Position numbers and translations under genes: made by a program. From Papaver somniferum (lineage: Eukaryota > Streptophyta > Magnoliopsida > Ranunculales > Papaveraceae): a DNA stretch of 64,000 nucleotides. The first letter of the stretch is position 1, and every line of letters starts with the position of its first letter. The notes under the pieces were generated by a model, which saw only the letters and a list, made by a program, of their open reading frames with translations, did not search any database and was not told the DNA's origin. Below are positions 35,333-46,975 of this stretch, piece after piece. The stretch is from positions 87,896,566-87,960,565 of the forward strand of contig NC_039359.1 of NCBI RefSeq assembly GCF_003573695.1. The letters run 5' to 3'.

Positions 35333-36188
35333 TCAAGTCGTGTTGCGGTGAACAACAATTTGTCCACCATGTTCCTCTTGAGAGGAATCCTCAGACTTCT
35401 GTCCATCAAAACGATTTGACCATACTTTCTTCTCTAATGGTCTTGTTTTGTCTTTGGAAACTAACTTCTTAGACAAAGATAAAATCTTACATACCTCAGC
35501 AGTCTTCTGGGCAAGTTTAAGCTTATTTGTTAATCGATTTGCTCTTTGTTGAAGTTTGTTAACGTGCCTCAATTGGTGTTTGTACTTGTAACACCTTTAT
35601 AGTTCATGACCCTTTTGAGAACAAAATGAACACGTCAATCTTGGAAAATATAAAGGCATCGAAGATGTGCACGCAGCTAGACACATAGTGGATCCTGAAA
35701 CATTACAAACAGAGTTTCCAAATAATGGGTCAATTTTTTCTTCCAGATTGGTTGAGTTTTCTTCTGAAAGAATATTGAGATTGATGTATGTATTGCTACA
35801 TTTATCAAAATCAATATTTTCACCGAGAAGTGCAACAATTGATTTCTCGTCTTCATTAGACTCATAACTGTCAGACATTTCATCAAGGGTCAGCAATACC
35901 TTTGTTCTCAGTGTATTTTCTACGATTTGGGCACTCGTTTTCAAAATGACCAAATCCTTTACACTTAAAGCACTGGGGAATATCCTCGTCAACAGTTTCA
36001 TCAATATCCCTGTTTTTAGGAGGAACACAATTATGAGGTTTGACTGATGCCCGAGGCTTATCTCTGGAAAACCGTTTACTTCTCTTTAGTAAAAGATCCC
36101 TAAATTGTCTTGTGATCATCGAGAAGGATTTGTCAAGATCTTCATCCGATGAATCAGTCTCAGAGTGATCGTCTTCAGAGATATACAT
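35333..36188 (-). pseudogene. Copia gag C-terminal part with two zinc knuckles and a coiled coil
   Basis: After an acidic stretch (EDDHSETDSSDEDLD) comes CFKCKGFGHFENEC, a perfect C-X2-C-X4-H-X4-C nucleic-acid-binding knuckle, near 35930-35972. In a neighbouring frame (35597-36028) the protein continues as acidic sequence to CSFCSQKGHEL, stop, RC, a second knuckle carrying one in-frame stop. It then runs on through a basic, Leu-rich helix (LRHVNKLQQRANRLTNKL) to 35333. Frames change at least twice. Confidence 0.8.
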
Positions 36189-36814
36189 TTTTTTTTACTT
36201 TTATCAAGTAATTTAATATCCTCTAGTGCTTTGAACGCAATATCCTTAGATTTGGATGAATGCTCATGATCAAAGATCTTAAGCTTCCCAAACAGTATAT
36301 TTCTGGAGAGATTATCTAGGTTATTTACCTCAACGATGGCATGCTTCTTAGAATCGTATCTAGATGGCAGCGATCTGAGAATTTTCATCACAATGTCCTT
36401 TTCAGGAATAGTCTTACCCAATGCAAAAGATGCATTAACAATTTCAGACACCTTGTGATTAATCTCATCAAATGTTTCTTCATCTGCCATACGAAGGTTT
36501 TCCCAATCGGAATTAAGGTTTTGAATCATAGCTTCCTTTTCACTGGTATTTCCTTCAAATACAGTTTCTAAGATATCCCAAGCTTCTTTAGACTTAGTGC
36601 AATTTGACACATGGTGCTGAAGATTTGGAGTGATGGCATGTATAATGGCATTCAAACTGTCGGAATTTTGCTTTGCAGCATTTATCTCGGCAGGGGTGTA
36701 TTCACCAATGTCCTTGGGAACGTTTACATCTCCAACTGCCACGATGGGAGCATTATAACCATTAACAACATATACCCATGATTGAAAATCACGTGCTTGA
36801 AGAAAAGCTCGCAT
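36116..36814 (-). pseudogene. Copia gag, UBN2-type N-terminal part
   Basis: A 232-codon frame, first seen at MRAFLQARDFQSWVYV; the true start may be upstream. Segments such as AHVSNCTKSKEAWDILE-like, NLNSDWENLRMADEETFDEI and ILRSLPSRYDSKKHAIVE are typical of the copia gag polypeptide (UBN2), which forms the virus-like particle. It ends in a shifted frame near 36150 before the zinc knuckle. Confidence 0.9.
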
Positions 36815-36927
36815 AAAAATTTTCCACCATGAGTAATTAGAACCATCGAAGACTGGTGGTACGTTTATTGTCTGTCCATAGAGTCAGATCACTAAAAACA
36901 CAGACTTGTAAGGTCTTAAATGTGTTT

Positions 36928-36943
36928 GCCTGCTCTGATACCA
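36928..36943 (-). other. Primer binding site (initiator tRNA-Met)
   Basis: On the minus strand TGGTATCAGAGCAGGC starts 2 nt inside the 5' LTR. This is the classic plant copia PBS complementary to the tRNA-iMet 3' end. Confidence 0.92.
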
Positions 36944-36945
36944 AT

Positions 36946-39226
36946 TAAAAAATCGGGGGTATAACAACCACACCCACTATTTCGCTTAGCAATATGTATG
37001 GACTAGCTCCAATATACTTTCTAGAATCAACTAGACAGTCAGACTCAATCTAGATAAAAGTACATCAAAGGAGTTGATATCTCAATCTATCGATTTGATC
37101 TATACTCAAGAAAATAGAAATCTGCGAGTCTTTATCAAATACTAGAGAGATAACTTGGATGGTACCAAAGACCAATATCCAAGTGTCAATCAATTTAAAT
37201 CAAAAACCAAAGGTTGGATATTCTAATTGATTGAACTAACGCACAACCTGTGATATTTCAATTATAAAGATAAACAATATAATGCGGAAATAGAAATAAC
37301 ACAGACACCAAAATTTTGTTACCGAGGAAACCGCAAATGCAGAAAAACCAAGGGACCTAGTCCAGATTGAACACACATTGTATTAAGCCGCTACAAACTC
37401 TAGCCTACTTCAAACTAACTTCGGTCTGGACTGTAGTTGAACCCCAATCAATCTCACACTGATCCAAGGTACAGTTATGCTCCTACGTCTCTGATCCCAG
37501 CAGGATACTACGCACTTGATTCCTTTAGCTGATCTCACCCACAACTAAGAGTTGCTACGACCCAAATTCGAAGACTTGATAAACAAATTTGTATCACACA
37601 CAAAAGTATATAGGATTGAATAAATCTGTCTCCCACAGAAATACCCAAAAGTTTTTGTTCTGTCTTTTGATAAATCAAGGTGAACAGGAACCAATTGATA
37701 ACCCATACTTATATTCCCGAAGAACATCCTAGTATTATCAATCACCTCACAATAATCTTAATCGACGCGGCAAAAGAAGATATTGTGGAATCACAAACAA
37801 TGAGACAAAGATGTTTGTGACTACTTTTATATCTTGCCTATCGGAGATATCAATCTCAAGCCAATCTTTGCGATTGTACTCGTACGATAGAAACAACAAG
37901 ATCAGATCACACAACTACGAGAAAGTAGTATCGTCCTGGCTTCACAATCCCAATGAAGTCTTTAAGTCGTTAACCTGGTTTGAGAAAAGAAAACCAAAGG
38001 TTAAAGGAGAATCCACTCTAGCTTACAACTAGTATCGTTCGTAAGGTGTGGGGATTAGGTTTCCCAGTTGCTAGAGTTCTCCATAGAGTCTTTCAAATCA
38101 GGGTTTGCAATCAATGTTAGCTTAGTAACAAAGCATTCAATATTCACCGTTAGATGAAAACCTGATTAGATTCAAGATAATATTTTTCAACCGTTAGATC
38201 GAAAACTTAACTTGTTACACACAAATGAAATGCACGTTTCTAGGTTTACCGTACCCAAACATGTACATTTGTTGGTTCAACAATAGTTAACCAAATGGTT
38301 AGCCATATAAGCACTTTCATATCAACCATCTTCTTCGTCACCAAAAATAGTTCAAATGACTCAAATGAACTAGTTAGAGAGTTGTTCAATTGCAAGGAAA
38401 TCTTATGTACTACACAAGACACAATTGAAGCAAAAACTATGATTCAGTTAAATTGATTCATGAACTTTATACCCACGGTTTGCAAATAACATTCCTTAGT
38501 TTATATAAATATGAGTTCACGAACAATCGTTTTTAGATATAACCAACTCAAGTTCATGGACTGGGTTTGCGGACTGAGTTCGCGGACTTAGCTCATGCCA
38601 CTATTCCGGTTCTCTTGATCAACAAAGTTCGCAAACTTCGGTTCAAGGAATAAGGACTTATACATATATGTGTTTCCACAACAATGCTTATATCTATCAA
38701 TGGTTATATAATCTAAACTCTCATTTCAATCATCGAAACATTCTTAGAGGACGTTATATAGTTGTTATTCACAAACTATTTTTCGTCAAAGCAATTTTCA
38801 AAGTGATTGAAACATAACATGACTTTTGTCACTAGGTAAAGATGAATTTGGCCAAAGCGAAAAATACCAACACATATTTCGAGAAATAAATAGACGAGGT
38901 AACCTCGGCTCGAAATAGCAAATGTGTATAATCAAAGTCTATATAGCAAAGCGACTTTTATCTCAAGATAGGAGATAGAGTAGATAGACTTTTGAGTGAT
39001 AGATAAGTTCAAGTCTCCACATACCTTTTTGTCGATGAAGTTCCACCAGTTCCTTGAGTAGTTTTTCTCTTGTATGACGATCCGCCATGGAGTTCTTGAG
39101 CTGAACTACACTTTCTATCCTAGTCCGAGACTTAGCTATAGTAGACTAGAAATCAAGACTTATAATTTTGATCACTAACATTGACAAAATGCTTGAGATA
39201 GCAACGCATGCATGTTCGACCGAGCA
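36946..39226 (-). repeat. Right (5') LTR of the copia-type element
   Basis: A continuous 2281-bp LTR without the gypsy insertion; it shows the empty site TTGTTACACACAAATG at about 38212. It contains paired GTTCGCGGACT-like short repeats near 38560-38590 that are also in the left copy (32470-32500). Confidence 0.9.
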
Positions 39227-39237
39227 ATTAATATGAC

Positions 39238-39597
39238 ACTAATTAGTAAAGTATTTATAATGGTTAGTTGAAAAAACCACGGTCATAAATTTATCCCTCG
39301 TAGATAAATCTCGGTCGCTCTTTTTCTAGCCTAACTTAGCCAAGCGTTGTTTTGTATTCTAGAAAATTTTCTACCATCGTTTTTGCACCTATCAAGTTTT
39401 ACTTCCGCTTTAAAAAAAAGGTAGTAGTATTGTTTTTCATTTTGCTTAAAAATCGAAAAGGAAAAGAAAAAATAAAATAAATGAAAGTATCTTTTTTTCG
39501 AAACTACTCAATGTAGGTTGACGGATGTTCCCTTGTGGGTACGACCAACTACTCAGTTTACTGACTGCAACTAATTACTCTCTCTTTGCAAATCATC
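39238..39597. other. Upstream region of HIBCH-like copy 1
   Basis: Transposon-derived or unique DNA to about 39470. The last 120 bp match the region upstream of HIBCH-like copy 2 (59690-59813; shared CAACTACTCA/CAACTGCTCA, TTTACT.GACTGCAAC and GCAAATCATCATGCGAAC). It therefore probably holds promoter and leader. Confidence 0.6.
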
Positions 39598-39876
39598 ATG
39601 CGAACCATTCATGTCCTATCTCACACTAAAAACAAACTCAATCTTATGTCACCAAAATCTCTTGTTTCCTCGATTTCATACACAAAACCAAACCCATTTT
39701 CTGATTCTCTCGCTCCATCCCATTTTCATCGTCAAAAACCTTTCACATCTTTCTTCAATTCTCCTCCACGAACATTTGCAACCATGCTTGGAGGAAGTAG
39801 AACACAAGAAGAAGATTTAGTAAAAGGAAATGTTTTCCCTGATGGACTTGCTGTTATCATTCTTGATCGTCTTAAA
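39598..39876 (+). pseudogene. 3-hydroxyisobutyryl-CoA hydrolase-like, copy 1, first exon
   Basis: These enzymes of the enoyl-CoA hydratase (crotonase) family act in mitochondrial valine breakdown. The start MRTIHVLSHTKNKL is a plausible mitochondrial targeting sequence rich in Ser, Thr and basic residues, followed by the crotonase beginning (DLVKGNVFPDGLAVIILDRLK). Here the match to copy 2 (LDRPKALNAMNL) ends abruptly after LDRLK at 39876, so the rest of the exon is lost or displaced. Later exons of the same gene are at 44513-45306, beyond 4.6 kb of foreign DNA. Confidence 0.8.
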
Positions 39877-40805
39877 TTTATCGGACACGACCGAAGGGAG
39901 GAGTCCTTTAGTGATGAAAATATGTGTCTTTGTCAGTCACAATTTTTGTGCAAAAAAACTGCACAAAAAGTTCAATTTCTGGAATTTGAGAAACGGATGT
40001 AAAGTATTCAAAAAATTGATCATGAATTTCGACCAAACTCAGTCAAATGAACATATTTGCGGTTCAAACTTCTTTAAAAAAATCATTACATTAATCGGAT
40101 GATTGGGACTCTTAACGAAAAAAAATCTCTGTTTTTCTGAGAACCAATGTTCTTGACTGTGTCGGGTAGAGAAGATGAAGTTTAGGGTCGGGAAAAACCC
40201 ATATACCACCCACACTGTATATTTGAATCATCATCTTCCAATTTCCCCCTTATCTCTTTGTTCGAACGCACTAATTGATGCTTGAAAGAGGAGCTAATCT
40301 ATAAAGACAACTATCATGTCCATCCCTGAATCCTGAACCCATTACTTTCTTTGCGTGCGAAACACTCTCATCAAAATCACCGAGTGAAACTGAATTAAAG
40401 AGTTTGACTACTCTTGCTAGTGGAAGAACAACTGATAAAATGAGAAGACAGATACAACTGAGAAAGTTGATAATCTTCAAATTCTTCTTCCATTATACAA
40501 TGATTAAAAGGTACCTATTCTTCAAAATCTCCATAGAATTATAGAAACAATTTAGATCAGTTTCTTCTTACTGTTCTCCAAATTAAAAATCAATTGAATT
40601 TTGAATTCTCTACCAAATCAATTGAACTCATCAAAAGTTTGCTACTAGAAGTAAGAGATATAGAGAGAGTGAATACAGAAAGAGAAAATGATCAAGGTGA
40701 TAAGCAGAAAAGAGCCGACGAAGAAAAAAAAGATAAGGATGCGGACAAGGAAATACAGGTTTGGGTTTGTGTTTGGGTTGTTTTTTTTTTCTTTTCATAG
40801 GTAAG
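39877..40805. other. Insert inside HIBCH-like copy 1, unknown
   Basis: No match to copy 2 and no recognised domain. A short basic/acidic frame at 40594-40800 (RENDQGDKQKRADEEKKDKD) looks like low-complexity sequence. It ends where the MULE-like element starts. Confidence 0.4.
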
Positions 40806-41090
40806 GACGACTACTATGCACATGCTAAAAAAATGGTGTTTGACATACTAGGTGGCATGGCAAACTAATTGCGTCACTATGGGAAAATCCATTAGCGCTA
40901 GAGTTTTTAACGAGCGATATTAACTATATTGCTGGCGATAAAGACTAATTAGATCGCTGGCGTTGTAATCAATATCGCTAGAGATTTATATTCTAACGCC
41001 TATAAATATCCAACAATACCATTCTTCTCTTCACAATTCCTTCTCAACTCTTCTTTTCCCTTCTCAAACACAATCACTTCTTAAACAAAA

Positions 41091-42984
41091 ATGGAGAGAA
41101 AAAAAAGAAACAAAAAATCCAAAGGATGTACTAGTGTCCCAGCCAGTGGAATAAGTTTTGTTGTGGATACAAATTATGAGTTTAATAATGTTAGACAAGT
41201 AGCCGGTAAAGGTATCTTCTCTAATCACCTATCTGACCATGAGGAGCGAGTTAATTCGGTAAATCTAAGAGGTGGATGGACTGTGTTACAAGTGATTTTT
41301 CAATTACTTCCCCCAGTTGTTCAAGAGAGAGTTAGAAGATATCCTTGGCGACATATATATTATATTCAACCCATAAACCACCGGACTCAAGGAGTTCAAG
41401 TTATATTTGAAAGATGGTGGAAGACTACAAACACGTTCTTTTTCAAGGACTTTGAATGCGGTAAGTTAGTTTTTTCCAGTAATTTCTTTTTTAAATTATG
41501 TATTTTGTTTTATAAAAATCAACAAACGCTAATTATGAATAATTATTGTTAATAGGAGTTTCCCCACTAGATTTGTACATGTTAACTGGAATTCCATGTG
41601 AGGGAACCTTACTTCCATTTAACACACTAAATTGGTTGGCAGAAGACAAATGGAAACAAAGACCTCCTTTATACTGTAGTGAATTAGAAGGAAATCCATC
41701 ACATAGAAGAATTAAGCGAATGGGTTAAAAGTGTATGGGTTGATTTTTTTTACAACGTTATGCTAGGAATATGGAGGAGAACATGCATGCTGGTAATCAA
41801 TATTTGTTCTCTAACCATTATGCGGAGATCGAAAGGGTGTTTATCTTGTGGAACTAGGCCAATGTCTATTTCCAAATGCTAGCTCAGTGGTCTTAATTGG
41901 TTTTCTCGATGCATTATAAGATTTAGAACAAGCACCAACATATGATTGGGGGTCTGCTATTTTATCAGAGATTTACATGACACTTGGTGATACGATGTGT
42001 GTAAAAGATAGTTTTAATGCTTTTTGGGGCGTTCTGGAGGTAAGAACCAATATTTTTCCAAGTATTTGTTTGTTATTTTCACATGGAAAATTTAATAACC
42101 AATAATGTTTTTATTTGCAGTATTGGTGGTATACATGGTTCCGTGTTGCGGAACCTTCTCTTAAGAATCATACCAATGTTTTTTCGATCATAAAGAAGTA
42201 CGATTCCGAGAATTGGCAACCTCTACAGATTGAAGATGGTCAACATACTTCTATTGTTCATAAGATTCAACAGTTGAGTAGAACAAGCCATAACTTTGTC
42301 CCCCAGCCGTATCTAGGAATACCTGAGTTCGAAGAAGAACAAGCTCAGAGAATGTTACAGATAAGCCTTACAAGGATCGTGTTATACTACCCTATTTCTC
42401 AAAAGGGTGTTTGGTATTATGGTGAAAGACAACTTCTTCAATTTCAAAGAAGATCAATTAAATCCGTCAACCCCTATCAAAGTTCTGAGGTTTCTGAAGA
42501 TGATTACTTCAAATTGTTAAGGGAAAGTTATCATTGGCAAGAAGCTGATCAATTGATCCGGGAGCCAACGGATATAAATGATTACCTATTTTGGTTTGAC
42601 ACTATTTTCAAGCCCAATATTGCTAAGCAACCGCAAAATTTGGGTCGAGTTGATTTCCCAGTTTTAGGTAGGATTCCACTTGCTGATGACTATCTTCCTT
42701 CCCAACCTCCACCAGAGACGGGAGACACATTTGCATATCCTTCTCAAAGTTCATCGTCAGCTATGCCACCATTTTCTTGGGAGGTACAGACTATATCCGC
42801 CACATCTGGAGAGGTTGTTACTTATCCAATTACTTCTAGTGCACCCGATCGGAGTTATCCATACTTGGGGGGGGGGGGGGGGGGGGTCAATGCCACACCG
42901 GTGGAGTTTCAGGCTTGGTGTAACAATTATGAAGCTCTACTTCAGGGATTTCAGAGATTCCACTTGGATGAGTTGCAAAAATAG
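41091..42984 (+). pseudogene. Plant mobile domain (PMD) protein, element-borne, disrupted
   Basis: PMD proteins (MAIN/MAIL family) occur both as host genes and inside transposons; their biochemical role is unclear but host members act in silencing and genome stability. Exon 1 is 41091-41460 (MERKKRNKKSKG, basic start), intron 41461-41555 (GTAAG..TAG), exon 2 from 41556 to 42039, intron to 42120, last exon 42121-42984. Typical PMD blocks are FERWWKTTNTFFF with CGVSPLDLYMLTGIP, YDWGSAILSEIYMTLGD, and FWGVLE joined to YWWYTWFRVAEPSL. Exon 2 contains frame changes or stops after RRIKRMG (41729) and near 41855-41925, so no full protein is made. The last exon is open for about 288 codons and includes a Gly run from a G20 tract. 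Confidence 0.72.
42867..42886 (+). repeat. G20 homopolymer inside the PMD frame
   Basis: Twenty consecutive G residues encode about seven Gly. Such runs form G-quadruplexes and slip easily, so the length could also be a sequencing artefact. Confidence 0.9.
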
Positions 42985-42993
42985 AGGGACAAC

Positions 42994-43662
42994 ATGATGT
43001 TTGACATGAGTCAAGGATTTGAGGGTTATGATGGTTCAGGTAGTAGTAGGGGAATGAGTCCCAGTGGTATAGGAATGAGTCTCAGTGGTAGAGGTGGTAG
43101 AGGAATGACTCATTTGAGTCCCGGTGGTGGAGGAATGAGTCCAACTGGAAGTCACCAAAGTCGTGGAACTGAAAGAAGAGTGAAACGTCGTATGTAGGAG
43201 GTACCAGAAAGTTCTACTCCAAACCTAGTGTTAGATACTCATGTAGAACGTGGAGCTGATGAAAACGTTGGCATGGATACAACTCCGGCATGTCCGCTTG
43301 GACAGATGGACATAATGACTCCTGGAGGTGGTGTGAACTTATAATTTATTAGGCAATCTAATTTGTTTACCCCAATTGCCTCAACCCCCCAATTGCCTCA
43401 AGCTCTTCATCATTTCAGTTATATCAGCAAACTCCTCCACCATATCAAGAACACGCATTTTAAGATTTGTATCGTGTTCCCTTGCATCCTCTTAATTTCC
43501 AAGATTTTGCTGATTCTGATGAGACTCAACCACCAAGTCAGTCTCAAACTAAACAAGGCTCGATAACTGTAATATTGAACAGTACCCTTAATCCAGAAAA
43601 CGTGGGTAATTGGGTCTTTGGTCAAGGAAGAAACGGTGAAGGCAACGGTCAAGGAAATCAGT
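42994..43662 (+). other. Gly/Ser/Met-rich low-complexity tail and spacer of the PMD element
   Basis: Immediately after the PMD stop, a 67-codon frame reads GMSPSGIGMSLSG-like repeats, with a basic end (RGTERRVKRRM). Further loosely coding frames follow to 43662. It may be the original C-terminal extension of the PMD protein, cut off by the stop at 42982-42984. Confidence 0.4.
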
Positions 43663-44046
43663 AGTTTATTTGCATAATTTAATTTAAATATTTCAGATGT
43701 AATCTTTTTATTTTAATTAAAAAACTACCTTTTAATTGAAAACTAGTTTTACATTTCAACATAATATCTCAAATATATATCTATCTCAAATCTATATTCC
43801 TTGCAACTGAAACCCAACATCGAATTACAAAAATATTTTCTTAAATTGTGAATTGAACTAGGGTTCGAGCGTTGGATAATGAATTATCATAATATTTTCA
43901 TAGATTATAATCGTGAAAAACTGCAGCCGTTGGATGATGAATTAATCAGCGATAATCATAAAACCGAGCGACAACTTGACTAACGCTGGCGATTAACTGA
44001 CCAACGAGCGACGGGAAGATCATCGCTCGATGGAAACTCTGTCGTG

Positions 44047-44080
44047 TATGCCTATATGCCAGGACTGGCATATAGGCATA
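44047..44080. repeat. Perfect 15-bp hairpin near the right end of the PMD element
   Basis: TATGCCTATATGCCA, loop GGAC, TGGCATATAGGCATA. It lies about 80 bp inside the proposed element end. Confidence 0.93.
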
Positions 44081-44160
44081 CGAGTTTGGCAGTTTGGCAT
44101 ACCCATAATAGGTGCATATATGCCAAATTTCATGTTTTGGCGTGTCCATAGGAATAGGCC

Positions 44161-44512
44161 TAAAGACTGTCAAATTTACCATATCACCCTCATCTTTACA
44201 CAACTTATTTATACCTTTGTGGTTTGAAAGTAAATGTTAATACATGTCATGCGGCTTATGCCTAAAGCCTACCCCTGGGTATACTCTAAGCTTGTCTGCA
44301 ATGTGTCTATGAGTCTATTCGGATTTGGTATTTGAGTTTACAAATAAATGTGCTGAAGTCCTAAATTCATATAGTACATCTTATGCGCACAAGACGTGAG
44401 TGCTTCAGTATTTGTGTACAAAAAATGTGGTTAGAGGAAGGGTGATGAATGTAAGTCCATGGTTTCGTCGCCCCCCACCGCTGCGCGGTCATCTAGTTAG
44501 TTTATTGTGCAG
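44161..44512. other. Spacer before the retained HIBCH-like exons
   Basis: No gene seen. GC-richer stretch CGCCCCCCACCGCTGCGCGG at about 44469. Confidence 0.4.
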
Positions 44513-45306
44513 GTGGTGATGTGAAGCAAATTTCTACCAGACGCTAAATTTTATTAGTTTATTGTTTCCTAGGAGCCTATGATTTTCACGGTTCGTAGCA
44601 TGAAATCATCTCACTTTTATGTGGTTAATACTTTGCATTGTCTGAGAATGTTGCTTCGGAAGCTTGCATCCGTTCTGATGCATTCATTATATTTGTTTTT
44701 GGAATGTCATAGGTTCTTGCTTGTAAACTATTTTTGTTTCATGGATAAACAGTTCTATACTTATCATTGTGTTATCCGCAATATGAACTGCACACTGTTT
44801 GCAAGAGCACTTGTTTAGAAGATTTATCTTTCAAATACTTAGTTCACAATAAGTATATGCCACAAATAGCTTATCTGGATAACCTAATAAGCATATAACT
44901 GTTGATTCCTTGACAAACATATCGTACATTTTTTATGTTGTTGTAGAAAAACTCACTCGTTTGGCTTATAACACATTTCAGTCTGTGCATAAACTTTGAT
45001 GTACTGCCTTTGCAATGTTATAAATGAATGCAGATCTCCTTATAGTTTTGCTCCTTATTGTGGTAGGCACTGTCTCCTGTATCAGTTGTGTTATGCACAT
45101 TAAGGTGATTAATGGACTTAGGCATAAATACGCATTCAGTGCTCCTGAATTATTTTCCTGCCACAATTCTATTGCAGGTGATTGCGGCAGAATATTCTCT
45201 GATATCCAAAATCTCTGACTGCAAAGTGCCATATATTTCTTTTACGGATGGAATAATAATGGGTTTCGGAATTGGTTTATCTGGGCATGGTCGCATCCCG
45301 TCATCA
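44513..45306 (+). pseudogene. HIBCH-like copy 1, later exons
   Basis: After the acceptor TTGTGCAG the exon start reads GGDVKQIST, the crotonase motif that forms part of the acyl-CoA oxyanion hole; a stop follows soon (RR stop). The intron (44550-45177) is similar to 60540-61133 of copy 2. The next exon starts after ATTGCAG at 45178 and reads [17 protein letters not shown] then [14 protein letters not shown], a core crotonase block. It breaks at 45306 (PSS) into RNase H-like sequence, where copy 2 continues with CPVITE and a donor site. Confidence 0.85.
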
Positions 45307-45517
45307 GGCTTTGATTGGCAATAACGTGCCTTGGTCTATTCGTCAGAGATGGTTTGCTGCTTGTTCTACTTACGATTCTGTCAGATATGAGCATGCTTAT
45401 AGAGAAGTTAATTTCATTGCTCATGTCTTACCAAAACATTCAGTTTCTTTTAAGGCAGTATCCAAAATGACTTGCCTCACTGTAATTTTTTCTTTTCATC
45501 AATCTAATTTTGCATAG
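45307..45517 (+). pseudogene. RNase H-like (RVT_3 type) C-terminal fragment
   Basis: Reads [16 protein letters not shown] with YEHAYREVNFIAHVLPKHS, the typical end of plant RNase H-like domains (helix followed by REAN..AD/AH). It lies directly after the HIBCH-like piece, apparently through a deletion; unit 2 has the complementary front part (AEAMALLESIKWALEKS) at about 63000. Confidence 0.7.
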
Positions 45518-46338
45518 AACGTACTTTTCCAACAAGTGAATGTACGTATGCTGTCATGTGTGCAACGATTTTTTTTTTAACAGCTGTAATAACCCCAAGG
45601 TCGGCTGCCCTGAGCAACCCACGGCCAGTGCTATAAAGAATCCTTGCTACGGGGGAAATTCACACCTTAATTTATTTTTGCGAAGTCACGAGACAGACCT
45701 AAAACCCAAAACCCTACCACGATAAAGAGACGACGAGACGAAAAACGGATCATGCGGATCAACCTCCCGGATGATATCGTTGTCTACATATTATTGAAGT
45801 TACCTGCAAAATCAATATGCAAATTCAGGTGCATTTGTAAATACTGGTACAACAACTTATTCAAGGACCCTCACTTTATTAATACTCGTCTTAAGCACAG
45901 CATTGAAGGCGAAAGATTAAATTGTTTTTCAATAAAAAATGGTGATGCATATAGATTCTCCATGCATAATATCACAAAAGATGGGCACTGTGAGTATGTT
46001 AAGATGCAGGATTCACCATTTAAAGATACAAGTCTGGATAGTCAAATTCTTGGTTCTTGTAATGGTTTGATTTTGATGAGAAGCTATGATCCAAAAGATT
46101 ATACTCGTTGGCTTTGGAACCCATATACTAAAGAGTCCAAGGAAGTAGTGATTCCAAAAATTAGAGATGAACCAGTATACAGTGTTGCATATGGCATTGG
46201 TTATAATTGTGATACCGATGATTACGTGATTGTGGTAGCCAACTTTTACAGTAGCCTAAGGGGTTGTGAATTTCATGTTTATACATTAAGATCGAATTCA
46301 TGCAAAACCTTACCCAACGTTCTCCCTTATGTAATTTT

Positions 46339-46975
46339 TGTTGGGTGCAATAATCAAAAACAAGGAAAAATCAAATAAACAAAAGTTATTGATACTTAGC
46401 TCTTTATAATGGAAGTGATCGATTTGATGAAACGGACGAGCTCCCCATATCTCCGCAACAGCAACAAGGCAAAACTTTGGAAAAACAGAGTGAGTCACGT
46501 GTTCAACATGTTGTCCTTAAGACATTAGCGCCCGGCTACACTCAAGAGTGATGCTATAGCCTTCACAAGACGGATATCTCCAGGATAAAACACCCTACTA
46601 CACCTACTACTAGCATATATAGTAGATGCTCAACTTGAGCTTGGCAACTCCGAAAAAACCGTAAAGGAAAATCTTGAACACTTGAGAAAACAATATAAAA
46701 TGTTTTTTCTCTTAGGGGTCCCTCTAAATATAGAGCAACCCCTTTCCCATAGATTTTACAAAAGTAGTGAATTTGTTTATATAATTGACAAATACAACTT
46801 AAGAAGAAAAACTCCCTGATGTGGGACTAAAAGGTTTATATAGTTTCTTAAAACTACTAAAAATTGGAAACTCCACAATGTGGGACTAATAAGTTTCATT
46901 CACAAAAGAAAATAATAAATTATAATTTTTATTAAAACTTAAAAAAATTATTTTTTTATTAATCGTGTTCCAACA
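46339..46975 (-). repeat. Copia LTR, left (3' LTR)
   Basis: 637 bp; about 3% differences by eye from the 632-bp right LTR, including a 5-nt and a 1-nt gap near 46650. Confidence 0.93.

Larger units (their letters stand above)
22761..39226 (-). mobile_element. Non-autonomous copia-type LTR retrotransposon, interrupted by a gypsy element
   Basis: Two direct LTRs of about 2.28 kb (22761-24058 plus 32133-33121, and 36946-39226) enclose a 3.8 kb internal region. On the minus strand the order is 5' LTR (right), PBS TGGTATCAGAGCAGGC for initiator tRNA-Met, gag, an accessory frame, a purine-rich tract, and 3' LTR (left). Gag has the UBN2-type copia fold and zinc knuckles. No protease, integrase or RT is found, so the element needed help in trans. 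I found no convincing target-site duplication (CCTTA left, ATTAA right), so the outer borders may be off by some bases or an end may be rearranged. Confidence 0.85.
40806..44160 (+). mobile_element. MULE-like non-autonomous element carrying a plant mobile domain gene
   Basis: The ends show imperfect inverted similarity (CTATGCACATGCTAAAA at about 40813 against CTATGGACACGCCAAAA on the opposite strand at the right end) and share subterminal words GCTGGCGAT and CGAGCGAT (40900-40990 and 43950-44030). No transposase is found. Target-site duplication was not resolved. The element lies inside an intron-sized gap of HIBCH-like copy 1. MULE assignment is an inference from end structure and gene cargo. 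Confidence 0.5.
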
